A stretch of DNA of 64,000 nt from an uncultured Verrucomicrobia subdivision 3 bacterium (GCA_903884535.1 CAISEZ010000045.1:24916-88915), one strand, 5' to 3'. Shown: positions 39,489-50,123, counted from the first letter of the stretch. Notes: generated from the sequence alone by a model not told the origin. Numbers and translations are program-made.

Positions 39489-40886
39489 ATGAGCACGTTC
39501 GCCTCCCAATTTCTCAAGCAGGCGCGTGTGATGACGGCGGATTTGCGCCATCGTAAAATCATCCGCACGGCGTTGACCAATTACGAGATCGTCCGCGACA
39601 AACGTAAGGGCGCATTTCAAAGCTGGGAATCGGCGCGGCAGGCCGCGGCGGAAACCAAGTGGGAAGCTGTTAATCATCTCGATAAATATCTCGTCGAGCT
39701 GGTTTCGAAATTGGAAGCGCGCGGCACGAAGGTGCATTGGGCAAGCACCGGGGCGCAGGCGAGCGAAATCATTTTGCAAATCGTTCGCGACAAGCAGGCA
39801 CGCTCGGTCATCAAGTCCAAGTCCATGACGAGCGAGGAGGTGCATCTGAACGCCGCGCTCGAAAAAGCCGGGCTGGAAGTCGTCGAGAGCGACCTCGGCG
39901 AATTCATCATGCAACTGCGCGATGAGCCGCCGTATCACATCGTCTTTCCCTCGATGCACCTGACGCGCGGCGAGATCAAAGATTTGTTTCAGCGCGAGCT
40001 CGGCGACGCGCCATCCGACAGTCCGGAGGAGCTAACGATGGTCGCGCGGCGCGCGCTGCGGAAAAAATATCTGACGGCGGACATCGGCTTCACCGGCGCG
40101 AATTTTGCCATCGCTGAGACCGGCATGATTTCCATCACGGAAAACGAAGGCAACGCGCGGCTGACTTCGGCGCTACCCAAGACGATGGTTTCGCTGCTGG
40201 GCATCGAAAAAGTGTTGCCGCGACTGGAAGACCTCGCGCTGTTTCTGCCGATGCTCGCGACGGCGGGAACCGGTCAAGCGTTGACCTGTTACAACACGAT
40301 GTATGGCGGTCCGCGTCAGCCGGGCGAAAGCGATGGGCCGGAAGAATTTCACGTCATCCTGCTCGACAATCATCGCACTGAGCTTCTTGCGGATGCCGAA
40401 CAACGTGACGCGTTGCATTGCATTCGCTGCGGCGCGTGCCTGAACGCGTGTCCCATTTTTCGCAACGTCGGCGGTCACACTTACGCCACGACTTACAGCG
40501 GCCCGATTGGTTCCGTCATCACGCCGCATCTGCGCGGCTTGCAGGATTGGAAACATCTTTCGAACGCCTCGTCGCTCTGCGGCGGTTGCACCGAGGCGTG
40601 TCCGGTGAAAATTGATCTGCATCATCATTTGCTGCAAAACCGCCGCAACGCAGCGACGGAGGAGCCGGCTTTCTTCGAGCGGTCGCTGTATCAAATTTTT
40701 GGTTTTGTCGCGAATCGCCCAGCGTTATGGGCGGTTGCCAAAAAGCTCGGACGCTTTGGCCAGCCGTTACAAAATCTGGTGAAAGGCACCGCGCTTGATC
40801 CGGCGAAAGCCTGGACGCAAACGCGGGATCTGCCGCCGATGCCAAAGGAATCGTTCAAAGACTGGTGGCAGAAAAGAAAAGGATGA
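39489..40886 (+). CDS. lutB: lactate utilization protein B, 4Fe-4S
   Basis: VIKSKSMTSEEVHLN, CIRCGACLNACPIFRNVGGHTY, CGGCTEACPVKIDLHHHL. Confidence 0.95.
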   Translation: MSTFASQFLKQARVMTADLRHRKIIRTALTNYEIVRDKRKGAFQSWESARQAAAETKWEAVNHLDKYLVELVSKLEARGTKVHWASTGAQASEIILQIVRDKQARSVIKSKSMTSEEVHLNAALEKAGLEVVESDLGEFIMQLRDEPPYHIVFPSMHLTRGEIKDLFQRELGDAPSDSPEELTMVARRALRKKYLTADIGFTGANFAIAETGMISITENEGNARLTSALPKTMVSLLGIEKVLPRLEDLALFLPMLATAGTGQALTCYNTMYGGPRQPGESDGPEEFHVILLDNHRTELLADAEQRDALHCIRCGACLNACPIFRNVGGHTYATTYSGPIGSVITPHLRGLQDWKHLSNASSLCGGCTEACPVKIDLHHHLLQNRRNAATEEPAFFERSLYQIFGFVANRPALWAVAKKLGRFGQPLQNLVKGTALDPAKAWTQTRDLPPMPKESFKDWWQKRKG

Positions 40887-40910
40887 AGGCAGAATGAAGA
40901 ATGAAGAAAC
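40875..40910. repeat. dispersed repeat arm GAAGGCAGAATGAAGAATGAAGAA
   Basis: Shares sequence with arms at 55813-55847 and 55877-55908 (inverted). Confidence 0.6.
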
Positions 40911-41601
40911 AGTTTTGAGCGAGCGTGAAAAAATTCTCGCCCGCGTGCGCGAGGCGTTGAAAATTCCGGCGCACGTTCCGGGCGCGCACGGCACGGCGCC
41001 GCTGCCGGCGTCCGCGCATTCGCCGGCCGCCGATGCGCGCAGCTGGTTGCCAAAAGTCGGCGACAGTTTTGCGGAACAACTTGCCTTGTTTCAATCCACG
41101 GCCGCCGAGTTGAAAGCGGAAGTTCAAATGGTTGCGAGCCGGGACGCGGTGAAAGCCGCGCTCGCCAAAATGGCGTCGGACGGAAATTGGAAGCGCATCG
41201 CGACGCACAAGGGCGAGTTGACGGATTTTGCCACCGCTGACCTGGGCTTGCCAATTTGTCGCACCGAAGGAGGTTACGACGTGCAAGAAATGGAAGCGTG
41301 TGATGCTGGCATCACCGAGTGCGACGCGCTGGTCGCACAGACCGGCAGCGTGCTGGTGACGAGTCTGAGCGCGGGCGGACGCGGTTTATCCGTGCTGCCG
41401 CCGCATCACGTGGTTATTGCGCGACGTGAGCAACTGGTCGCGGATTTGCCAGCGGCGTTTGCATTGGTGCAAAAGAAATATGCGCCCCATTTTCCGAGCA
41501 TGATTTCCTTCATCACCGGCCCGAGCCGCACCGGTGACATTGAACGCATTTTGGTGCTCGGCGCACACGGTCCGAAGAAACTAACGATTCTTTGTTTTTA
41601 A
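40894..41601 (+). CDS. lutC: lactate utilization protein C
   Basis: SEREKILARVREAL, ALVAQTGSVLVTSLSAGGRGLSVLPPHHVVI, ISFITGPSRTGDIE. Confidence 0.93.
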   Translation: MKNEETVLSEREKILARVREALKIPAHVPGAHGTAPLPASAHSPAADARSWLPKVGDSFAEQLALFQSTAAELKAEVQMVASRDAVKAALAKMASDGNWKRIATHKGELTDFATADLGLPICRTEGGYDVQEMEACDAGITECDALVAQTGSVLVTSLSAGGRGLSVLPPHHVVIARREQLVADLPAAFALVQKKYAPHFPSMISFITGPSRTGDIERILVLGAHGPKKLTILCF

Positions 41602-41624
41602 GAATGGAACTAGCAGTCGCCGAA

Positions 41625-42310
41625 ATAATGCCGGAACAACAGCCCCGTTCAGCGCGACTGCCGCAGGTGCAACTCCGGTGATTTTTTTTGGCGAAAAAAC
41701 AGTTTGCTTCTAAATGACGGCGGCAATGTTTCAGGCTCTCAATCCATGACCTTGACATTGATTGGCGTTGTTGGCGCGGATACCGGCGGATATTCCTGCA
41801 TCGTGACCAATGCTTACGGAAGCGTGACAAGTTCAGTTGCCAATTTAACGGTTGTTGATCCTTTGATTTTAATCCGACCAACGAACCAGACAGTTAATCT
41901 CGGAAATGACGCGGCGTTTTCAATAACTTGCATTGGAACATTGCCGCTGTCCCTCAATTTTGGACGACAACATTTGATTGCCCGTCTGACGGCGTAAATT
42001 ATTTTGGATTGGGGAACGGGCAAAATATCGGAAATATGTGGAAGTTGCCGAATATCGCTTTGCTAACCACGGCGAGTATTCGCATAAGAGGGTTCGAGAC
42101 TGGTGGTCAAACAACGGGTCATGGTGGTATTTTGAAACGAATACTCCAGCGATTTCTCAAAGCCCGCCAGCAATTTTTAGCAATAGCGCGATTTATCAAT
42201 CTGCTTCAAATCTGTTCGGTTTCACATATTCTGGCAGTGTCGGACAAATGCTTGTGATTAGGCTCGACCCATTTGATCAATTGGACACCGTTGGCAACCA
42301 ATCCGGCTGA
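41625..42310 (+). pseudogene. degenerate Ig-like secreted protein remnant
   Basis: FFWRKNSLLLNDGGNVSGSQSMTLTLIGVVGADTGGYSCIVTNAYGSVTSSVANLTV Ig fragment without start; followed by out-of-frame fragment 42038-42310. Confidence 0.55.
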
Positions 42311-42391
42311 TGGCCGCCAATTTTATTTCAGTGACCCGATTTCAACAAACCTTTCGGCCCGTTTTTACCGGGCACGTTTGTATTGACGAAT

Positions 42392-42443
42392 CGGCACCTC
42401 TGCGTTGAAAAACAATTCGCGTTAATTCGTGAAATTCGTGTCA
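42392..42443. repeat. possible dispersed repeat fragment (CTCTGCGTTGAAAAAC..TTAATTCGTGAAATTCGTGTC)
   Basis: Resembles repeat tracts I recognise from related genomes; single copy here. Confidence 0.3.
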
Positions 42444-42452
42444 AACCTGAAT

Positions 42453-43121
42453 TCACTTCGTCGTCTGCGGCGTTTGCTGAATGATTTTTTTCTTCTCCAG
42501 CTTTTCCAGTTTCGGCGCGATGACCACCTGGCAATAGCTCTGGCTGGAATTATTGTCGTAATATTCCTGGTGATAATCCTCGGCGATATAAAATTTCTTG
42601 AGCGGCACAATTTCCGTCACGATGGGATGGTGGAAATCCTTTTGCGCTTCCAGCTTGGATTTTTCCGCGAGCAGCTTCTGCTTCTCGTCGCGATACAAAA
42701 TGATCGAGCGATACGACGTGCCTTCGTCCGCGCCCTGACGATTCAGCGTGGTCGGGTCGTGCGCCTGCCAAAATATTTCGAGCAGTTTGGCGTAAGAGAT
42801 TTTCGCCGGATCAAACTCAATCTCCGTCACCTCGGCGTGGCCGGTCGTCTCGGTGCAGACTTCGCGGTAAGTCGGATTTTCCGTGGTGCCGCCGGCGAAG
42901 CCGATCTTCACCGAAACCACGCCGGGCAGCCGTTCAAACACGGCTTCCATGCACCAGAAACAGCCGCCGCCCAGATCGGCAAATTCGGTTTTATTTGTCG
43001 CCGGCATTTTCGGTTCGGGATTATTCATGGCTGAATTGGTGGGTTGAGTCGGTTGATCCGCGCGTGAGCAAGAGACGGTGAGTGCGCTGATGGCCAGCAG
43101 GGCAAAAAAAATTTGTTTCAT
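42453..43121 (-). CDS. msrA: peptide methionine sulfoxide reductase A
   Basis: ADLGGGCFWCMEAVFERLPGVVSVKIGFAGG. Confidence 0.97.
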   Translation of the reverse strand: MKQIFFALLAISALTVSCSRADQPTQPTNSAMNNPEPKMPATNKTEFADLGGGCFWCMEAVFERLPGVVSVKIGFAGGTTENPTYREVCTETTGHAEVTEIEFDPAKISYAKLLEIFWQAHDPTTLNRQGADEGTSYRSIILYRDEKQKLLAEKSKLEAQKDFHHPIVTEIVPLKKFYIAEDYHQEYYDNNSSQSYCQVVIAPKLEKLEKKKIIQQTPQTTK

Positions 43122-43175
43122 AGCAATGTCTCCGGTTTGGTCGCGCGGACGATTGAAACCTTATATCAACTTTCA

Positions 43176-43388
43176 TCATTCTACTTCCGGCTTGTCGAGG
43201 TAATCGCCGGGCGGCAGGTCGGCGAATTTTTCAAAATGCTCCGGCTTGAGCGGTTCGGAAATGGCGTGCTCGGCGTTGAACCACTTGCCGAGATCCACCA
43301 GCTTGCAACGCTCCGAGCAAAACGGCCCGAACTTGCCCGCGAACCAGTCGCCCGGCTTTTTACAAGTTGGACATTTGACCGGCCGCAT
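43176..43388 (-). CDS. yacG: DNA gyrase inhibitor YacG-like zinc protein
   Basis: [37 protein letters not shown]. Confidence 0.9.
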   Translation of the reverse strand: MRPVKCPTCKKPGDWFAGKFGPFCSERCKLVDLGKWFNAEHAISEPLKPEHFEKFADLPPGDYLDKPEVE

Positions 43389-43391
43389 GAC

Positions 43392-43988
43392 TCACTGGGT
43401 TTCAGCGGCCATCGCCTTGAAGTCGGCGGTGACACTGGCGATATTCTCCGGTGCCACGCTGGCGTCGGTCAAAATTTTTCCCGCGTCATCCGCCATCATC
43501 TTTTGCTGCGCCGCCGTCAAATGCGCGCCGTTGAAAACCGCGTGGACATCGCGCGCCAATTTTTGCCGCTGCGCCGGCGTTAGTTTTTTCCCGCTGACGG
43601 CGGTTATCAAATCCTCGGCAAATTTTTTGACGTTCGTCACCGCCGGTTTGGTGCCTTGCGCCGCCGCGGATAAGTGATTCAGCAAAGAAACATTCTGTGT
43701 CGCATCTGGAACCGCATGGGTGGATTCACTGAACGCCGCCAGATCGGCGCGTAAATCGGCGATGTTTTGCATCGTCGCCGCCAGCGCAGGATTCACTGGT
43801 GCGGCGCTGGGCGCTGGGGCGGCGGCGGCAGCCGCAGCGGGCGGCGCGGTTTGCTGGGCGATGCGCTGCTGTTCCGCGGCATTCTGGTCGCTCGTGCGCC
43901 GGGCCTGCTGCTTGGCCATCACATACGGATCGGCCAACGCGGTTCCCACGGCAAACAGCGTGCAGAAAAGTGTGGTGCTAATTTTCAT
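43392..43988 (-). CDS. secreted hypothetical protein
   Basis: Signal peptide, Ala-rich; intact 198-aa ORF between yacG and ctp. Confidence 0.6.
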   Translation of the reverse strand: MKISTTLFCTLFAVGTALADPYVMAKQQARRTSDQNAAEQQRIAQQTAPPAAAAAAAPAPSAAPVNPALAATMQNIADLRADLAAFSESTHAVPDATQNVSLLNHLSAAAQGTKPAVTNVKKFAEDLITAVSGKKLTPAQRQKLARDVHAVFNGAHLTAAQQKMMADDAGKILTDASVAPENIASVTADFKAMAAETQ

Positions 43989-43991
43989 GGC

Positions 43992-46442
43992 TCAATGATT
44001 CGCAATCACCGGACGGTTCAACAGTGAAATATAATCTTCCAGAATGCGTTCGGTTTCTTCGAGCGTCGGGTCAATGCCCGGCGGCGATTTCTTTTTCAAG
44101 GCGGCTTCCAGCAACTTGGGCGAAACCGTGCTGCCCATCGGCTTGCTGACGAGCCGTTCAAGCGTGTTGGCACCCGGGGACGGTGAATTGGTTTTAGCGC
44201 TCAAATCCGGATTGAAATTCAGCGCAAGCGAATTGGTATGCGCCGCTGAATTGGTGGCAAAAAAGTTGTCCAATTCCTTCGTTTCATAACGAACAGAGGC
44301 GTCCGTCAGATTGTTTGTTTCTGACGGATCCAGATGTTCTTTCAAACCGGGCGCATCGGCGTTTTCGACCGTGACATCGTAAATCTTCACCGCCGATGGC
44401 GGGCGCGTGGCGCGTTCCTTTTCGCGTTCGAGATTCAGCGTGGTGTGACGCTCGCGTTCCTTGATGGCCTCGCGTTCGTTGATGGTGGCGGTTTTTTCGG
44501 CCTGCATTTTCACCCAGTCGTCAATGTCCTGCCGGATGTAGGCGAATTCCCGGTTGGTCGCCAGCCGCGCATCGGAACGCTCGTGCAGGGTTGTAAGGTA
44601 TGGTTCCACCAGATTGAACTTGTCGTATTTCGCCGGCTTGATCGTGTCCCACGGCAGTGGATTTTCCAGCGCGGTTTCGCCGACGAAGCTGGAATAATTC
44701 AGCACGTCGGGAAAAATGATGTCCGGCACGACGCCTTTCAATTGGGTCGAAGCGCCGCTCACGCGGTAAAATTTGCGGATGGTGATCTTGATGGTGCCGG
44801 GATCGTTGGTGGCCGTAGCCGTGGCGGGCCAGACAAACGGGCGCAGGGGATTCAGATTTTGCACCGTGCCTTTGCCGTGCGTCGAAACATCGCCGACCAC
44901 CAAAGCGCGGCCGTAATCCTGCAACGCGGCAGCGGCGATTTCAGAAGCGGACGCGCTGAACCGGTTGATCATCACGACGAGCGGGCCGTCGTAAAGGGCG
45001 CTGGTGTTGTTGTCGGAATCCACGGTGACGTTGCCGTCGGGATTGCGGGCGAGCACCACCGGTCCGCCTTTGATGAATAGGCCGGTGAGTTTGATGCATT
45101 CTTCCAGCGAGCCGCCGGGATTGCTCCGCATATCCAAAATAATGCCGGCGACTTTTTCCGCCTTCAGCTTTTTAACCAGCTTGGCGACGTCGTCGGAAAT
45201 ATATTTGGGTGTGGAATGTTCGTTGCCCGGGCCGGGAATCGTGGCGTAAAACGAGGGCATTTCAATGACGCCAATCCGGTTGGTGCCGCCGTGACCGTCC
45301 GGCGTTTCAATCAACTGCGCCTTGGCCTCGGAATCTTCCAATTTGATTTCATCGCGGACGAGCGTGACGATGCGCCGCACGGCGCGATCTTCCGCCGGGC
45401 TGATGGTCAGGCGGACCTCGGTATTTTTTGGCCCGCGAATTTTCTGCACGACTTTTTCCAGTTCCATGTCCACGACATCCACCGCCGGTTTGCTGCCCTG
45501 CGCGACGGCGACGATGCGGTCGTTTTCCTTGAGCTGTTTACTCTTGGTCGCCGGCCCGCCGGGCACCAGCGCACGGATGGTGCAATAGCCGTCATCCTCG
45601 GAAAGCTGGGCGCCGATGCCAAACAGCGAGAGGCTCATGTTGATGGAAAAATCCTGCGCGTGCGGCGCGCTGAAATAATCAGAGTGCGGATCGTAGGCGT
45701 GGGCCAGCGCGTTGAGGTATGCCTGCAGCACAAAATCGCTGTCGGCATTGGTCATGGCGCGCATGTTCCAGCGGTTATGGCGGGCGAGGGTGGCGACGAT
45801 GTTGGTGTTGGCATCGGCCGGCAGCTTGACGGTGAAAGTGCCGTTGGTCTCGGAAATTTCGCGTGACAATTTGTCCTGCAAATATTCATAGCGCAGCCGC
45901 AGCCGCCAGAGGTTCTGCGCCTCCGTCAGGTCTTTCGGAAACGGATCGTGCCGGCGATCCAGCTCGATTTTTTCCTCGGCGCTGAATTTGAATTTATCCT
46001 GCGCGAGCAGTTCGTTGACATACGCGGCGTGCTGTTGGAAGCGGTCGGCGTAACGCTGATAAATGATAAATGCCGGTGTCAAATCGGCCGTGCCGTGGCC
46101 GCCGGTGGTCAGCACATCGAGATTGGTGCGAAAATGGTCGAACTCCGCGAGGTCGGACTGGAGAAAATTTTCATGGCGCGGGTCGAGCGAATCAATGTAG
46201 CCGTTAAAAAACTTCGCCGACAAATCCTTGTCGAGCGGGCGTTGCAGGTAATGAAATTCCTCGAGCAAACGGGCCGCGACGTAGGCGATGCGCGGATCGT
46301 TCGGGCCGGGCTTGAGGTGCGTGTCCAGGCTGGACAACGGCGGCAGCGCGGAATGTTGGGCCGATTCGCAGCCCGCCCAGAGGGCGAAACCAGCGAAGAC
46401 GGCGAGCAGGAAAAGGCGGTTGAAACGCATGGCAATGTGCAC
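43992..46442 (-). CDS. tail-specific carboxy-terminal processing protease (S41)
   Basis: DUF3340-type N-terminus, PDZ, VVMINRFSASASEIAAAALQDYGRALVVGD catalytic region. Confidence 0.95.
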   Translation of the reverse strand: MHIAMRFNRLFLLAVFAGFALWAGCESAQHSALPPLSSLDTHLKPGPNDPRIAYVAARLLEEFHYLQRPLDKDLSAKFFNGYIDSLDPRHENFLQSDLAEFDHFRTNLDVLTTGGHGTADLTPAFIIYQRYADRFQQHAAYVNELLAQDKFKFSAEEKIELDRRHDPFPKDLTEAQNLWRLRLRYEYLQDKLSREISETNGTFTVKLPADANTNIVATLARHNRWNMRAMTNADSDFVLQAYLNALAHAYDPHSDYFSAPHAQDFSINMSLSLFGIGAQLSEDDGYCTIRALVPGGPATKSKQLKENDRIVAVAQGSKPAVDVVDMELEKVVQKIRGPKNTEVRLTISPAEDRAVRRIVTLVRDEIKLEDSEAKAQLIETPDGHGGTNRIGVIEMPSFYATIPGPGNEHSTPKYISDDVAKLVKKLKAEKVAGIILDMRSNPGGSLEECIKLTGLFIKGGPVVLARNPDGNVTVDSDNNTSALYDGPLVVMINRFSASASEIAAAALQDYGRALVVGDVSTHGKGTVQNLNPLRPFVWPATATATNDPGTIKITIRKFYRVSGASTQLKGVVPDIIFPDVLNYSSFVGETALENPLPWDTIKPAKYDKFNLVEPYLTTLHERSDARLATNREFAYIRQDIDDWVKMQAEKTATINEREAIKERERHTTLNLEREKERATRPPSAVKIYDVTVENADAPGLKEHLDPSETNNLTDASVRYETKELDNFFATNSAAHTNSLALNFNPDLSAKTNSPSPGANTLERLVSKPMGSTVSPKLLEAALKKKSPPGIDPTLEETERILEDYISLLNRPVIANH

Positions 46443-46572
46443 AGTTGGACGGAATATAGCCCAAAGTGTTCAGCGAGGAAAACAAAATGAGCAAACGTTG
46501 CAAAAAGTTTGAACGAAAAGCGGATTGCCTTTGTCTGTGCAATCCAGAATTATATCGCCTCAATTCAACCGC

Positions 46573-47403
46573 ATGAAAACTATTGTTTTAGCAACCGCAC
46601 TCGGACTTGGCCTGGCCCCCGTGGTCATGGCTGGCACCACCAACCAGTTGACCGACGAAAAATCCCGCGTCAGCTACGCCATCGGCATGATGAACGGTCA
46701 TCAGTGGCAACAACAGGGACTGGATATTGATCCCGATATTTACGTCCGCGGCATCAAGGACGTGCAATCTGGCGGCGCCACCTTGCTCACGCAAGACGAA
46801 GCCCAGCAATTGCTGACCGCTTTTGGCAAGGAATTCAAAATCAAACAGCAGAAGATGCAGGCCGAGAAGGCCGCCAAAAATAAAATAGATGGCGAGGCTT
46901 TTCTCGCGGCCAACAAAAGCAAGCCCGGTGTCGTCACCTTGCCGGATGGGTTGCAATACACCGTGCTCACCACCGGCACCGGCGCGATGCCGGCGGCGAC
47001 CGACACCGTTTCCGTGAATTATCGCGGCACGCTGATTGACGGCACTGAATTCGACAGTTCCTACAAACGCGGTCAAGCGGCTTCGTTCCCGGTTGGCGGC
47101 GTCATTCACGGCTGGACCGAGGCGCTCGAAAAAATGAACGTCGGTTCCAAGTGGAAATTATTTATTCCCGCCGAACTCGCTTACGGCGAACAGGGCCGGC
47201 CCGGCATTCCGCCGAGTTCCGTCCTGATTTTTGAAGTGGAACTGCTCTCCGTGCAGGCCGCCCCGCCGCCGCCGCCGCCCGCCCAGCCGCTCACCAGCGA
47301 CATCATCAAAGTGCCTTCCAAAGCGGAAATGGACAAAGGCGCGAAGATTGAAGTCATCAAGCCGGAAGATGCGCAAAAAATGCAGTCTGGCCAGAGCAAA
47401 TAA
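46573..47403 (+). CDS. FKBP-type peptidyl-prolyl isomerase (Mip-like)
   Basis: VSVNYRGTLIDGTEFDSSYKRGQAASFPVGGVIHGWTEAL..FIPAELAYGEQGRPGIPPSSVLIFEVELL. Confidence 0.95.
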   Translation: MKTIVLATALGLGLAPVVMAGTTNQLTDEKSRVSYAIGMMNGHQWQQQGLDIDPDIYVRGIKDVQSGGATLLTQDEAQQLLTAFGKEFKIKQQKMQAEKAAKNKIDGEAFLAANKSKPGVVTLPDGLQYTVLTTGTGAMPAATDTVSVNYRGTLIDGTEFDSSYKRGQAASFPVGGVIHGWTEALEKMNVGSKWKLFIPAELAYGEQGRPGIPPSSVLIFEVELLSVQAAPPPPPPAQPLTSDIIKVPSKAEMDKGAKIEVIKPEDAQKMQSGQSK

Positions 47404-47434
47404 GCCGGCTTTGCTGGTCGCAAATTTTGAGTTG

Positions 47435-47468
47435 GAACGCCGATCACAGGATCGGCGTTCCTTTTTTT
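47435..47468 (+). terminator. intrinsic terminator
   Basis: GAACGCCGATC-ACAG-GATCGGCGTTC followed by CTTTTTTT. Confidence 0.92.
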
Positions 47469-47528
47469 ATGGTTCAACCGCCACCGGATTTTTGAACGTC
47501 CACGCGGCGTTTGTGTCAATTTTCCAGT

Positions 47529-49058
47529 ATGAAATTGACCAGAAGTATTGTGGGAATCTCGGCGACAGCGTTCGCGGTGACGTCGGCGATGGTGGCCGTG
47601 CTTTTTGTGGCGCGGGCAGTTGAGAACGGTCCGGCGGTTCATGTGGACAGCACGCCGATCAACCGCGATGCCGGGTTGGGCAACAGTTATTCGCCCATCG
47701 TCAAGAAGGCCGCGCCGAGCGTCGTCAACATTTACTCCACGCGCTTCGTTCACCAGCGACTTTATCGCAACCCGCTTTTGGCGGATCCATTCTTCCGCCA
47801 GTTTTTTGGCAATCTACCCGATGACGGCCGCGAGGTCACCAGCCGCGATAATTGGCTTGGATCCGGCATCATCGTCACTGCCGATGGCTACATTTTGACC
47901 GCCTGCCATGTGGTGGACGGGGCGGACGAAATCAAGGTTGGTATTCAAAATGACAAAACGGAATACGTTGCCAAAGTGATCGGCATGGATCAGCCCACCG
48001 ACGTGGCCGTGCTGAAAATTGAGGCGAAGAATTTACCTGCCGTCACGCTTGGCGACAGCGACCAGCTGGAAGTCGGCGATGTGGTGCTCGCCATCGGCGA
48101 TCCGTTCGGCATTGGCCAGACCGTGACGAAAGGCATCATCAGCGCGCTGGGTCGCAGTCTCTCGGCTTCCGGCGACCTCGATCAATACGAACACACGCGG
48201 TATCAGGATTTCATCCAGACTGACGCGTCCATCAACAAAGGCAATTCCGGCGGCGCGCTCGTGGACGCCGAAGGCCGGCTGATCGGCATCAACGATGCCA
48301 TCGTCAGCCCCAGCGGCACCAGCGCCGGCATCGGTTTTGCCGTGCCGATCAACATGGCGCGAAATGTCATGGAAGGATTTCTCAACGGTGGCAAGGTGGC
48401 CCGCGGTTATTTTGGCGTGGACTTGCAGGACCTTGACGCCGGACTGGCCAAAGATTTCAATCTCCCGACGCAAGGCGGCGCGCTGGTTGCCAATGTCGGT
48501 CCGGAGACTCCGGCAGGCAAGGCGGGCCTGATTTCTGGCGATGCGATCGTCGCCGTCAACGGCAAGACGATTACCAGCAAGGACAATTTGCGGCTGGTGA
48601 TTTCCATGCTGCGGCCCGGTTCGTCGGCCAGCTTAAAGATAATTCGCAACGGCATTCAAAAAACGCTGGTCGTCATCGTCGGCGAACAGCCCAGTAGTGT
48701 CGCCAACAACAATGAAAGCCCTCAACCCAAACCCAAAAACACGCATGCCGACATGCTCGGCGTGGTCACAGTGGCGGACATCGAGCCGGAAGTCCGCCAG
48801 CAACTGCAATTGCCTGATAGTTTGACCGGCGCGTTGGTTTCAAACGTGGAAGGCGGATCCAATTTCGCCGAGGCCGGTCTGCAAATGAACGACATCATTC
48901 TGGAAATCAATCATCAGCCCGTGGCCAGCGCGAAGGACGCGGTGAATCTTTGCAAAGCGGACAAGGATGAACGAATTCTCGTCAAAGTTTGGCGGCGGCG
49001 CGGCGAACTCGCCGTCATCCGCTACTTGAGCGTGAATAATCCCGCGCATACGAAATAA
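47529..49058 (+). CDS. Deg/HtrA-family serine protease with two PDZ domains
   Basis: GSGIIVTADGYILTACHVV, TDVAVLKIEA, TDASINKGNSGGALVD. Confidence 0.95.
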   Translation: MKLTRSIVGISATAFAVTSAMVAVLFVARAVENGPAVHVDSTPINRDAGLGNSYSPIVKKAAPSVVNIYSTRFVHQRLYRNPLLADPFFRQFFGNLPDDGREVTSRDNWLGSGIIVTADGYILTACHVVDGADEIKVGIQNDKTEYVAKVIGMDQPTDVAVLKIEAKNLPAVTLGDSDQLEVGDVVLAIGDPFGIGQTVTKGIISALGRSLSASGDLDQYEHTRYQDFIQTDASINKGNSGGALVDAEGRLIGINDAIVSPSGTSAGIGFAVPINMARNVMEGFLNGGKVARGYFGVDLQDLDAGLAKDFNLPTQGGALVANVGPETPAGKAGLISGDAIVAVNGKTITSKDNLRLVISMLRPGSSASLKIIRNGIQKTLVVIVGEQPSSVANNNESPQPKPKNTHADMLGVVTVADIEPEVRQQLQLPDSLTGALVSNVEGGSNFAEAGLQMNDIILEINHQPVASAKDAVNLCKADKDERILVKVWRRRGELAVIRYLSVNNPAHTK

Positions 49059-49163
49059 AATCTTCCGGGAACCTTGGCCAGGGCCTGAATTATCCGGGCG
49101 AAGCCGAGCCAGACTCTTTATCCGGCTTTGACAAATCGCCGGCGAAGGGCAAATTCATTTCCG

Positions 49164-50123
49164 ATGGCTGCCCAATACAAAGATTATTACAAGACCCTCG
49201 GTGTCCCGCGCACCGCGTCCGCCGACGAGATGAAAAAATCCTTCCGCAAACTTGCGCGCGAACATCATCCCGATGTGGCGAAGGACAAAAAGAAATCCGA
49301 GGAAAAATTCAAGGAGATCAACGAGGCTTACGAAGTCCTGTCCGACCCGGCCAAGCGAAAAAAATACGACGAGCTCGGCGCTGATTGGAAATCCGGCGCG
49401 GATTTCCGGCCGCCGCCCGGCCACGGCGGTTTCAGTGGCGGCCAGGGATTTCGCGGTGGCCGCACGATGAGCGAGGAGGATATCCAGGCGCATTTCGGCG
49501 GCACCGGCTTCAGCGATTTTTTCGAGCAGATGTTTGGCGCGCGCCGGCGCGGCGGCATGGACAGTTTTGCGCGCGGTGCGAATCCCGCCGAGCGCGGCCG
49601 CGATGTCGAAGGCGACATTCTGGTTACGCTGCACGAAGCGGCGACCGGCTCCATCCGTCCCGTCACCGTCCAGCACGGTGATCGCAATGAAACGCATCAG
49701 GTCCGCATTCCGCCGGGCGTCAGCGAGGGACAAAAACTGCGCATCGCCGGCCGCGGTGAAATCGGCAGCGGCGGCGGCGAGGCGGGCGATTTGTTTTTGA
49801 ACGTGCGGTTTGCCAAGCATCCGGACTTTGATTTGGACGGCCACGATTTAATTCACGAGCTGGACTTGGCGCCGTGGGAAGCCGCGCTGGGCGCGGAGAT
49901 TTCTGTCCCGACGCTCGAAGGCAAAGTGAAATTAAAAATCGCAGCCGGCACGCAAAGTGGCCAGAAATTGCGCGTGCGCCATCGCGGTCTGCCGTTGCGC
50001 GACGGCACGCGCGGCGATCTGATTGTCGTCACGCAGATCGCGATGCCCGGCAAACTTTCCGATGCGGAAAAAAAACTCTGGGAACAGCTCGCGCACGAAT
50101 CCAAGTTCCATCCGCGCACTTAA
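49164..50123 (+). CDS. DnaJ-like (CbpA-type) chaperone
   Basis: YKDYYKTLGVPRTASADEMKKSFRKLAREHHPDVAKD J-domain, DnaJ C-terminal domain, no Zn finger. Confidence 0.92.
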   Translation: MAAQYKDYYKTLGVPRTASADEMKKSFRKLAREHHPDVAKDKKKSEEKFKEINEAYEVLSDPAKRKKYDELGADWKSGADFRPPPGHGGFSGGQGFRGGRTMSEEDIQAHFGGTGFSDFFEQMFGARRRGGMDSFARGANPAERGRDVEGDILVTLHEAATGSIRPVTVQHGDRNETHQVRIPPGVSEGQKLRIAGRGEIGSGGGEAGDLFLNVRFAKHPDFDLDGHDLIHELDLAPWEAALGAEISVPTLEGKVKLKIAAGTQSGQKLRVRHRGLPLRDGTRGDLIVVTQIAMPGKLSDAEKKLWEQLAHESKFHPRT

